From Nitrospirota bacterium (GTDB lineage: Bacteria; Nitrospirota; Thermodesulfovibrionia; Thermodesulfovibrionales; UBA6898), in NCBI GenBank assembly GCA_021787505.1, contig JAJYLU010000089.1, positions 1-7,086 of the forward strand: a DNA stretch of 7,086 bases. The letters are read 5' to 3'. This document shows positions 1 to 5,015 of this stretch, one piece after another. Position 1 is the stretch's first letter, and each line of letters begins with the position of its first letter. The position numbers and the translations under genes are program-made. Under the pieces are notes generated by a model that searched no databases, was not told the DNA's origin, and saw only the letters and a list, made by a program, of their open reading frames with translations.

Positions 1-315
1 GTAAGTCGCAGGTCCGTCAACGAGGAGGCTTACCTTATTACCCTTAATCAGAGGAGTTCCGCTGACGGCCTCCATCACGGCGGTCTCGCGCTCCAGAATA
101 TCCGTGGGGTTAACCCTCTGTTTCAGTCGTTCCATGACAGCATTGCTTTGCGCGGGAGACAGAAAGCCCTTCGCTGCAAGGATCTGGGGAGATTCCTGAT
201 CTGCCGCAGTCTTGTTGATAACTTCGGTGACATTCGGGAGGGTCGCGCATCCTCCGCAGAAGATGATTGCGGATACTACAAAAATGATCAAACGAAAAGT
301 GTTAATGGTCTTCAT
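1..315 (-). CDS. Phospholipase D/cardiolipin synthase-family lipoprotein, N-terminal part (3' end outside window)
   Basis: Reading from the ATG at 315, 105 codons stay open to the left edge, so only the N-terminus is visible. It begins MKTINTFRLIIF, with a positively charged start and a hydrophobic stretch (about residues 9-19). A GGC-A sequence follows, with Cys23 as the likely lipidated residue. The position -3 residue is Cys rather than the usual Leu, so the lipobox is imperfect. The last visible stretch, KVSLLVDGPATY (about 94-105), resembles the segment that precedes the first catalytic domain in bacterial PLD-like/cardiolipin synthase proteins, which make or remodel phospholipids at the membrane. 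The HKD catalytic motifs would lie outside the window and are not seen. The start overlaps the stop of the upstream small membrane protein gene as ATGA, and no clear ribosome-binding site of its own is visible, so translational coupling is likely. The family call rests on a short segment. Confidence 0.68.
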   Translation of the reverse strand, partial: MKTINTFRLIIFVVSAIIFCGGCATLPNVTEVINKTAADQESPQILAAKGFLSPAQSNAVMERLKQRVNPTDILERETAVMEAVSGTPLIKGNKVSLLVDGPATY

Positions 316-545
316 AGACGCCGGATGAGCCATAGAAGCACGATCGCTCCTACTGTAGCAGATACAAGCGAACCGATCAATCCTATGGAAACAACACCAA
401 GTAGCCGGAAGAGAAAACCTCCGACGAGAGCTCCCAGGATTCCGACTACGAGGTCTCCGACCAGACCGAAACCGTGGCCACGCGTCAGCTTTCCCGAAAG
501 CCAGCCTGCCACTACCCCGATAATCAGAAACCATAACCAGTGCAT
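312..545 (-). CDS. GlsB/YeaQ/YmgE-family small membrane protein
   Basis: This 77-residue, very hydrophobic, glycine-rich protein has three predicted membrane helices (about residues 3-20, 27-48 and 53-74). Its signature is typical of the transglycosylase-associated/GlsB-YeaQ-YmgE family: MHWLWFLIIGVVAGWLSGKL, then a GxGFGLVGDLVVGILGALVGG segment, and a short basic end (RRL). The length is close to the usual 80-85 residues. Family members are inner-membrane proteins often linked to envelope or general stress, but their biochemical role is not established. The ATG at 545 follows GGGAGAG (555-549 on this strand), a reasonable ribosome-binding site. It is the first gene of an apparent two-gene operon with the PLD-like lipoprotein, sharing four bases with it. 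The pairing suggests both act at the cell envelope, which is inference. Confidence 0.88.
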   Translation of the reverse strand: MHWLWFLIIGVVAGWLSGKLTRGHGFGLVGDLVVGILGALVGGFLFRLLGVVSIGLIGSLVSATVGAIVLLWLIRRL

Positions 546-548
546 GAT

Positions 549-555
549 CTCTCCC
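549..555 (-). promoter_or_regulatory. Ribosome-binding site of the GlsB/YeaQ-type gene
   Basis: GGGAGAG on the minus strand ends three bases before the ATG at 545. It supports this start codon. The downstream PLD-like gene lacks a comparable site. Confidence 0.55.
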
Positions 556-585
556 TAACTTCTATTCCACATACCGTCATATTCA

Positions 586-613
586 AGTTTATCAATGTCT
601 GTGGAGATGTCAA
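586..613 (-). promoter_or_regulatory. Candidate sigma70 promoter for the GlsB/YeaQ-PLD pair
   Basis: On the minus strand a perfect TTGACA (-35, 613-608) is followed after 16 nt by TAAACT (-10, 591-586, four of six consensus bases). The predicted transcript would start near 579, giving a leader of about 34 nt before the ATG at 545. It lies in the 108-bp gap after the GH57 stop codon, so the pair need not depend on read-through. I see no terminator hairpin for the GH57 gene in this gap, so read-through remains possible. Confidence 0.5.
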
Positions 614-653
614 ACTAAGGTGCGGGATAAGATCAGAATAAGGCCGCGGGTCA

Positions 654-3113
654 TCATGGTCCGCCCTGATGGTCTTCTGATAGCACAGAAGAGACATTGA
701 AGGAGAGCAGCTCCCCTATACGCCTGAAAGTTTCCACCCATTTTGCCGCTGCCTCACCGCCGCCATCTGCCTCATTCAGGAATTCTTTGTAGACTGCCTT
801 TGCGATGGACAGGTAAGTGTTTTGGATCTGCCAATAGTTTATTTCCAGGGGCAGCTCCCGCAGAATCTCCACCATGGCCAGGAAATTCGCGAGGGTTGAA
901 ATATCGGATGGCGCCATCAGAAGTTTCCCGATCAGCTCTTCGCCCTTGCGCCTAACCATATATTCCAGGCCGGTGGAATCGAGCGGCAGGTTCCACTTTT
1001 TGCTGTCCGCGATTATCGCCTTTATTCTCTGCGCATCGATCTTGTCCTCGGAGAACGCCTTCCTAAAATCGGAGGTGAGCGAAAATTCAGCCGCGGTAAT
1101 AAACCCTCTCGGCACGGGTATCCCGGCCTCCTGAAGGAAACCCATGAGGGTGCGATTATTTTCATAGATGAGACGGTAGGCATGCTCGAAATCCTCCATG
1201 GTCTTTGTGATGACGAGATCCAGGACTCTACGCTGTTCATCCCTGAACAGATTTATTAGAGAATAGGTATTAATGCCGAAGTCGGTGCCGATCAGCCTGA
1301 GGATGTCGGAAACCTCCCCTTTATCGAAGGCGGCGAGTATTTCTTCTTTCATCGATTGATAAGAACCTTCGTCTTTATAGGCCATTAAGCCGCCGTTGAA
1401 TATATGGCCGCCTAAATGGAGAACGGAGAAAATAACGGTTTCGGAATCTAAGACGATATCCGATGTAACCACAATCCGGCCTGCGGCAAGCCTCGCCTCC
1501 CCTGTCTGTCGTCCCTGATAGTCTTCCCTCTTCACCGTGAAACAGAAAATCTTCGCCGTCTCGCCGTAATTGCTGATGAGCGAGCTTACGGCATAGTGGG
1601 CCGCCACCCTTTTCAGGTCCACTATCGCGGGCTTAACGGACCTTTCATAGATGAGCGCCCCGTTTCCATATCCCGGGATATTCGACTTTGCCCCGGAAAG
1701 TCTCTCCTTGAAGGGACTTTCGAGGTCTATGCCGAAGAGCTTTTCCGCAAGTTGGATCGCCCTGCCGGCATACTGGATTATCTGAAGTGTCTCGATCCCT
1801 GAAAGGTCGTCGAAGAACCATCCGCAACTCGTATACATGAGCAGGGCATGCCTCTGGATCTCCATCGCCTCAAGTAAAACGGTCCTTTCTGCGTCGGTGA
1901 GATCATGGAGGGAGTGTTTCTTTAAGAATTCGGCGATAGACTCCTGGGATCTGTCCAGGATTACCTCGATGTAGTCATCCCTTGCGGCCCATGGGTCTTT
2001 GAGATATTGTCCCACCTTTTTTTCAAACAACGGGGATAGCTCGTCCCTCAGCCAGTCGAGGGTCTCTTTGAGGGGGGCCCGCCACCCCTGCTTCCATCCG
2101 GGGTGTCCTCCAGTATTGCACCCGCAGTCGTTCCTCCACCGTTCGATTCCATGGCTACAACTCCATGAGGTGTTTTCGAGTATCTCCACTTCGTGAAGGG
2201 GCGGATTTTTTTCAAGAAATTCCCCGTAATTGGTGAGTCTGGCGAGGGCATTTTTTTCTATATGGTGCAGGGCTTGTGCCAGGGCCATGTCGCCGAACTT
2301 ATGGTGATGGCCGTAAGATTCGCCGTCCGTCGCTACGCTAAGGACCTGCTCCCACTCCCTCAAGTCCGAGAAACCCGAAATAAGCCGATTAGCAAAATCC
2401 TCTCCTTTATTGAGCAGTCCTTCAAAGGCAACAGCCTTCGAGATGGGCGAGTCATAGAAAAAAATCGTTATACTTCGGCCGGAAGGGAGCGCGCAGATAT
2501 AGGCCGTTGTCGGGTCGATGCGCCCTCCGTCTGCATCTTCCCATTTGTCGGAGCCGGTCTTCCTCACCTTTGAAGCCTGATGGGGCGCCAGTACGGTGAA
2601 CTTCAGCCCTTCTTCTGCGAGAATGTCGAGGGTCTCCAGATCAACGGCTGTTTCAGCGAGCCACATGCCCTCGGGGAACCTCTTAAAGCGGGCTGAAAAA
2701 TCCGATATCCCCCATCGCACTTGCGTACGCTTGTCGCGAGAATTGGCAAGGGGCATGATGGCATGGTTGTAAACCTGAGCAATCGCATTTCCATGTCCCC
2801 CCCGGCTCCCCATGCTTTGTTTGTCGGCGGCTAGAATAGAGGCGTAAACTTCGGCAGAATGTTTCTCCATCCAGGAAAGAAGGGTGGGGCCGAAGTCGAA
2901 GCTTATGTTTGCATAATTGGTAACAATATCGATTATGAGGCCATTGCCGTCCAGGAGGCGTGAAGCGGAATTCGGGGCATAGCATTCTGCCGTGACCCGC
3001 TCGTTCCAGTCGTGGTAAGGATAAGAGGAGTCCTGTATCTCTATCGCTTCGAGCCAGGGGTTTTCCCTCGGCGGCTGGTAAAAATGGCCGTGGATGCAGA
3101 TCGAGCGCTCCAT
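654..3113 (-). CDS. GH57-type glycoside hydrolase with DUF3536 domain
   Basis: This is an 819-residue protein without a signal peptide, so probably cytoplasmic. The N-terminal half carries glycoside hydrolase family 57 marks: IHGHFYQPP at residues 7-15 (motif 1, with its usual HQP varied to YQP); FPEGMWLAE at 146-154, where Glu154 is the likely nucleophile; and ATDGESYGHHH at 261-271, where Asp263 is the candidate acid/base. A cysteine-containing stretch, SWSCSHGIERWRNDCGCNTG (about 316-335), is characteristic of the DUF3536 group. The rest (about 400-819) is mostly helical by composition and fits the DUF3536 C-terminal region. GH57 enzymes act on alpha-glucans (amylase, branching, 4-alpha-glucanotransferase). 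This subgroup's substrate is not settled, so glycogen or another alpha-glucan is only a guess. The ATG at 3113 follows GAGGG with a 5-nt gap. The neighbours give no further functional hint. Confidence 0.87.
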   Translation of the reverse strand: MERSICIHGHFYQPPRENPWLEAIEIQDSSYPYHDWNERVTAECYAPNSASRLLDGNGLIIDIVTNYANISFDFGPTLLSWMEKHSAEVYASILAADKQSMGSRGGHGNAIAQVYNHAIMPLANSRDKRTQVRWGISDFSARFKRFPEGMWLAETAVDLETLDILAEEGLKFTVLAPHQASKVRKTGSDKWEDADGGRIDPTTAYICALPSGRSITIFFYDSPISKAVAFEGLLNKGEDFANRLISGFSDLREWEQVLSVATDGESYGHHHKFGDMALAQALHHIEKNALARLTNYGEFLEKNPPLHEVEILENTSWSCSHGIERWRNDCGCNTGGHPGWKQGWRAPLKETLDWLRDELSPLFEKKVGQYLKDPWAARDDYIEVILDRSQESIAEFLKKHSLHDLTDAERTVLLEAMEIQRHALLMYTSCGWFFDDLSGIETLQIIQYAGRAIQLAEKLFGIDLESPFKERLSGAKSNIPGYGNGALIYERSVKPAIVDLKRVAAHYAVSSLISNYGETAKIFCFTVKREDYQGRQTGEARLAAGRIVVTSDIVLDSETVIFSVLHLGGHIFNGGLMAYKDEGSYQSMKEEILAAFDKGEVSDILRLIGTDFGINTYSLINLFRDEQRRVLDLVITKTMEDFEHAYRLIYENNRTLMGFLQEAGIPVPRGFITAAEFSLTSDFRKAFSEDKIDAQRIKAIIADSKKWNLPLDSTGLEYMVRRKGEELIGKLLMAPSDISTLANFLAMVEILRELPLEINYWQIQNTYLSIAKAVYKEFLNEADGGGEAAAKWVETFRRIGELLSFNVSSVLSEDHQGGP

Positions 3114-3179
3114 CTATTCCCTCAGTCTTCTTCTCAGAATTCGTCCTTGATAAGAAAGGTCATCCCGGCTGTCTTTCAT
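3114..3179 (-). other. 21-codon upstream ORF, in frame with and abutting the GH57 gene
   Basis: An ATG at 3179 opens a 21-residue, strongly charged reading frame (begins MKDSRDDLSY, ends RRRLRE). Its TAG stop is directly followed by the GH57 ATG. It is in the same frame as the GH57 gene. No ribosome-binding site precedes it, and its ATG lies at or next to the predicted transcription start, so translation would have to be leaderless. It may be a coincidental frame in the 5' leader or a leader peptide. No similarity is recognised. Confidence 0.2.
3119..3123 (-). promoter_or_regulatory. Ribosome-binding site of the GH57 gene
   Basis: GAGGG on the minus strand lies five bases upstream of the ATG at 3113 and decides that start. 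It sits inside the last codons of the 21-codon upstream frame, so ribosomes translating that frame would cover it. Confidence 0.55.
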
Positions 3180-3186
3180 AGATAAA

Positions 3187-3215
3187 AGTATACAGGGGAA
3201 TAGGGGCATGCACAA
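3187..3215 (-). promoter_or_regulatory. Candidate promoter for the GH57 gene
   Basis: On the minus strand TATACT (-10, 3192-3187, five of six consensus bases) is preceded after a 17-nt spacer by TTGTGC (-35, 3215-3210, three of six). The predicted start is near 3180, about 67 nt before the GH57 ATG. The strong terminator at 3284-3325 separates the gene from atpBE, so an independent promoter is expected here. The remaining bases, 3216-3283, hold no further gene or site that I can support. Confidence 0.45.
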
Positions 3216-3283
3216 GGGACGGAAGCTTGCTGAAGGGTTGAGGTAAGCATAGCGCGTTACCGAAGCGTGGCAGGAGGCAAATG

Positions 3284-3325
3284 AGCAACAAAAAAGGCCG
3301 TGTTGCCACGGCCTTTTTTGTTGCT
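3284..3325 (-). terminator. Perfect 19-bp hairpin, intrinsic terminator of atpBE
   Basis: Positions 3284-3302 and 3307-3325 are exact reverse complements around a 4-nt loop (3303-3306). The core is a GC-rich GGCCGTG/CACGGCC. It is flanked by a six-base A run on one side and a six-base T run on the other, followed by GTTGCT. It starts 13 nt after the atpE stop at 3339. Because A and T tracts flank the core, it can act in both directions, but the only gene feeding into it is atpE. It insulates the GH57 gene from the ATP synthase transcript. Confidence 0.92.
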
Positions 3326-3338
3326 ATAAAAAGGACTG

Positions 3339-3701
3339 CTAAACCTTGAACGGATTCACGAATAGCAGTATCAGCGCTACGACGAGCGCGTAAATCGCGA
3401 GAGACTCGATCATGGCGAGACCGATGATCAGGGTCGTCGTGATCTTGCCTGACGCGCCGGGGTTTCTTGCGATACCCTCAGTGGCGCCCTTTAAGCCCAT
3501 GCCCTGGCCGATACTTGCTCCGAAGGCCGCAATCCCTATTGCCAGACCGCAGGCAAGCGCCGCTACCCCATAATACTTGAGCTTAGCGTCTGCCGGAGCA
3601 GTTGCTGCAGCAGCAGTTGCCGCCTCTTCGGCGAATACAACGGGTGCGAGCAGAACTACAAGCGAGAGGACCAAAAGGATCATTGCAACGGTTTTCTTCA
3701 T
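3339..3701 (-). CDS. atpE: F-type ATP synthase subunit c with N-terminal signal peptide
   Basis: This is the rotor (c-ring) subunit of the membrane F0 sector and carries the coupling ion. The protein has 120 residues, about 30-40 more than most c subunits. The excess is an N-terminal signal sequence ([10 protein letters not shown], hydrophobic core to about 20, likely cut after VFA at residue 24) and an Ala-rich linker (about 25-40). The mature hairpin follows: helix 1 about 43-72, the polar loop [11 protein letters not shown] (76-86) with Arg79-Asn80-Pro81, and helix 2 about 88-115 with the ion-binding Glu99 in MIESLAIY. Gln66, Ser100 and Tyr104 match positions used by Na+-binding c-rings (Gln32, Ser66 and Tyr70 in Ilyobacter numbering), with the same 33-residue Gln-to-Glu spacing. 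The Thr67 position is Leu101 here. A strong AGGAGG lies 7 nt before the ATG. It follows atpB by 30 nt, and a terminator follows it. Confidence 0.96.
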   Translation of the reverse strand: MKKTVAMILLVLSLVVLLAPVVFAEEAATAAAATAPADAKLKYYGVAALACGLAIGIAAFGASIGQGMGLKGATEGIARNPGASGKITTTLIIGLAMIESLAIYALVVALILLFVNPFKV

Positions 3702-3708
3702 GCTTTTT

Positions 3709-3714
3709 CCTCCT
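3709..3714 (-). promoter_or_regulatory. Strong ribosome-binding site of atpE
   Basis: A full AGGAGG lies 7 nt before the atpE ATG, in the 30-nt atpB-atpE gap. A strong site fits the need for many more c than a subunits per ATP synthase. It also confirms the start that includes the signal peptide. Confidence 0.8.
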
Positions 3715-3731
3715 TTCTCAAGGAACTTGGA

Positions 3732-4418
3732 TTAATGTGCCTCTTCAACGGCACCAGCAAGATAAAGCGCTGTCAGCAAGGTGAAGACAAACGCCTGTAT
3801 CACACTTACGAGCACGCCGAGCACCAGTATCGCCACCGGCACTATCGCCGGCGAGAGGATACCGAGGACCCCGATGATGTAATGCTTGGCGACCATATTC
3901 CCGAAAAGCCTGACCGACAGGGTAAGAGGTCTGGCTATATGGCCTATGAATTCTATGACGAACATGAGGATCATAAGGGGCAGGGCGAAGATCGAACGGA
4001 TCGGCCCCAGGAAATGCTTGATGTAGCCCAACCCGTGCACCCTGATGCCGTATACATGGGTCGCCAGAAATACCGGGATAGCCATCGCAGCGTTAGTGTT
4101 GATATTTGCTGTCGGCGAGACGAAGCCGGGTATAAGGCCCATGAAATTGCAAACGGCAATGAAAAGCGCAAGCGTCGCCAGGAGCGGGAATAACGGCCTT
4201 GCCCAGTGATGTCCTATGTTCTCCTCGGCCAGATTCAGGAGCGCCTCGATAATCGTCTCCACCACGTTCTGCGTGCCCGTCGGCACGAGTTTGAGTGAAC
4301 TTCTCACAATGAGTGCGATGACGATCAGCAGTAGCGAGGCGAGGAAGGCGTAAGAGACATAAGAAGGGATCACCTCAGGGTTGAAAAATATATCCATAAG
4401 AAGTTTTGATTCGTGCAT
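3732..4418 (-). CDS. atpB: F-type ATP synthase subunit a
   Basis: This is the stator channel subunit of F0, which with the c-ring forms the ion path across the inner membrane. It has 228 residues, compact for the family. Clear family marks are visible: NFMGLIPG (91-98), SPTANINTNAAMA (101-113), and RPLTLSVRLFGNM (163-175), where Arg170 is the essential arginine equivalent to E. coli Arg210. These are followed by a C-terminal helical hairpin with the conserved Gln208 in VIQAFVFTLLTALYL. Hydrophobic segments lie at about 21-39, 77-98, 111-124, 143-163 and 181-222. The ATG at 4418 has AGGAGG 6 nt upstream. An internal Met8 lacks such a site. It is the first gene of a two-gene atpB-atpE unit. No atpI precedes it and no b, delta or F1 genes follow, so those must lie elsewhere in the genome. 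Confidence 0.97.
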   Translation of the reverse strand: MHESKLLMDIFFNPEVIPSYVSYAFLASLLLIVIALIVRSSLKLVPTGTQNVVETIIEALLNLAEENIGHHWARPLFPLLATLALFIAVCNFMGLIPGFVSPTANINTNAAMAIPVFLATHVYGIRVHGLGYIKHFLGPIRSIFALPLMILMFVIEFIGHIARPLTLSVRLFGNMVAKHYIIGVLGILSPAIVPVAILVLGVLVSVIQAFVFTLLTALYLAGAVEEAH

Positions 4419-4424
4419 AAGTGG

Positions 4425-4430
4425 CCTCCT
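4425..4430 (-). promoter_or_regulatory. Ribosome-binding site of atpB
   Basis: AGGAGG (within AAGGAGG) on the minus strand ends 6 nt before the ATG at 4418. It selects this start over Met8. Confidence 0.75.
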
Positions 4431-4447
4431 TAACGAAAAATCGGACT

Positions 4448-4478
4448 AATATAACATAAGCCAAATGCAAGATGTCAA
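4448..4478 (-). promoter_or_regulatory. Candidate atpBE promoter with 19-nt spacer
   Basis: On the minus strand a perfect TTGACA (4478-4473) is followed after 19 nt by TATATT (4453-4448, five of six), preceded by TGT, an extended -10 form. The predicted start is near 4441, giving a leader of about 23 nt. A 19-nt spacer is longer than the sigma70 optimum of 17 and is the spacing typical of promoters that MerR-family proteins activate by DNA distortion. The ends of the spacer carry a partial dyad (ACAT...ATGT). A reading with TTATAT and an 18-nt spacer is also possible. Confidence 0.6.
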
Positions 4479-4503
4479 TAAGAAAGATAAAAAACTTGCA
4501 TTT
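4463..4503. repeat. 9-bp inverted repeat in the atpB/merR intergenic region
   Basis: AAATGCAAG (4463-4471) and CTTGCATTT (4495-4503) are exact reverse complements with a 23-nt gap, 32 bp from centre to centre, about three helical turns. The left arm lies in the spacer of the atpB promoter, and the right arm lies just upstream of the merR -35 box. By the predicted start sites neither arm is transcribed as part of a hairpin, which favours a protein-binding role at DNA level over an RNA structure. The binding protein is not identified by sequence; the adjacent MerR-type regulator is the natural candidate. Confidence 0.5.
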
Positions 4504-4509
4504 TTTAAT

Positions 4510-4540
4510 TTGAAAATGTATTAATAATTAAAATTAATAT
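4510..4540 (+). promoter_or_regulatory. Candidate promoter/operator of the MerR-family gene with 19-nt spacer
   Basis: TTGAAA (4510-4515) and TAATAT (4535-4540) are separated by 19 nt. Within this interval TATTAAT (4519-4525) and ATTAATA (4533-4539) form a perfect 7-bp dyad with a 7-nt centre. MerR-family autoregulatory promoters usually look like this: overlong spacer and dyad between -35 and -10. The predicted transcript begins near 4547. The region is very AT-rich, so the dyad could partly be chance. Confidence 0.5.
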
Positions 4541-4567
4541 GCGAACTGATCAGAAATCATAGAAAGC

Positions 4568-5002
4568 ATGGCAAGGGGAAAAATGAGAAAAGACCTGAGT
4601 GAAGAAGAAAAAAAGGAGATGCCTCTGTATCCGATCGGGATCGTCGCGGAACTCATCGGGACCACGGACCAGACCCTGAGACTCTATGAAAAGCACGGAC
4701 TGATAAAGCCTGCGAGGAGAAACAAAAACAGATTCTACTCGGAGAACGACATAAAATGGCTCAGGTGCCTGCGGGAATTGATCCACAACAAAAAGATAAG
4801 CATCGAGGGGATCAAGAAACTCCTCGACTACGCTCCCTGCTGGGAGATCACAGCCTGTTCCGAAGAGAGAAAAGACAAATGTTCCGCCTATATCGACAGG
4901 ACGAAGCCCTGCTGGGAACTGAACAGGATGATCTGCAATACGCAGTCCGGCCGGATCTGCGAAGACTGCATCGTCTATATCTCCAAGAAGACCAAGAAGT
5001 AG
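4568..5002 (+). CDS. MerR-family transcriptional regulator with cysteine-rich C-terminal (two-CW-like) domain
   Basis: This is a 144-residue DNA-binding regulator. Residues about 20-88 form a MerR-type winged helix-turn-helix: YPIGIVAELIGTTDQTLRLY (21-40), then EKHGLIKPAR, the wing (NRFYSENDI, 54-62), and IKKLLDY closing the domain. It lacks the long dimerisation coiled coil of classic MerR. Instead, residues 91-137 hold seven cysteines (91, 97, 105, 115, 123, 131, 134) in two related halves: CWE-Cys-Cys-x-AY and CWE-Cys-Cys-x2-Cys-x-VY. This resembles the two-CW modules seen in bacterial sensor proteins, and a metal, Fe-S or redox-sensing role is inferred. Met1 (4568) has only a weak ribosome-binding site. 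Met6 (4583) has AAGGGG 4 nt upstream and may be the true start. It is divergent from atpBE, with MerR-like 19-nt promoter spacing on both sides, and ends 13 nt from the convergent PBP gene. Confidence 0.88.
   Translation: MARGKMRKDLSEEEKKEMPLYPIGIVAELIGTTDQTLRLYEKHGLIKPARRNKNRFYSENDIKWLRCLRELIHNKKISIEGIKKLLDYAPCWEITACSEERKDKCSAYIDRTKPCWELNRMICNTQSGRICEDCIVYISKKTKK
4573..4578 (+). promoter_or_regulatory. Possible ribosome-binding site for an alternative MerR start
   Basis: AAGGGG is 4 nt upstream of an in-frame ATG at 4583 and lies inside the first codons of the longer version starting at 4568. It favours a 139-residue protein. The DNA-binding domain is unaffected either way. Confidence 0.4.
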
Positions 5003-5015
5003 GGTCTCTCGCGGG

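Noticed and set aside
148..558. 136-codon plus-strand frame across the left-hand genes
   Set aside because: It lies opposite two genes with recognisable products, overlaps both, and has a low-complexity Pro/Thr/Arg-rich sequence with no upstream signals.
3242..3261. GGTAA/TTACC inverted repeat (10-nt centre) upstream of the GH57 promoter, considered as an operator
   Set aside because: The 5-bp arms with a mismatched interior are too short to stand out from chance, and no regulator is linked to it.
3281..3349. Plus-strand AGGAGG followed by an ATG at 3281 and a 22-codon frame (starts MSNKKG)
   Set aside because: The frame consists mostly of the terminator hairpin and the antisense end of atpE. 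The spacing to the AGGAGG is only 3 nt, and no promoter is seen.
3735..4193. 152-codon plus-strand frame opposite atpB
   Set aside because: It is antisense to an unmistakable atpB, very rich in charged residues and His/Arg, and matches no family. It is a shadow of the real gene.
5003..5015. A terminator or small RNA in the 13-nt gap between the convergent MerR and PBP genes
   Set aside because: The gap is too short and no hairpin with a T run is present in or just beyond it on either strand.
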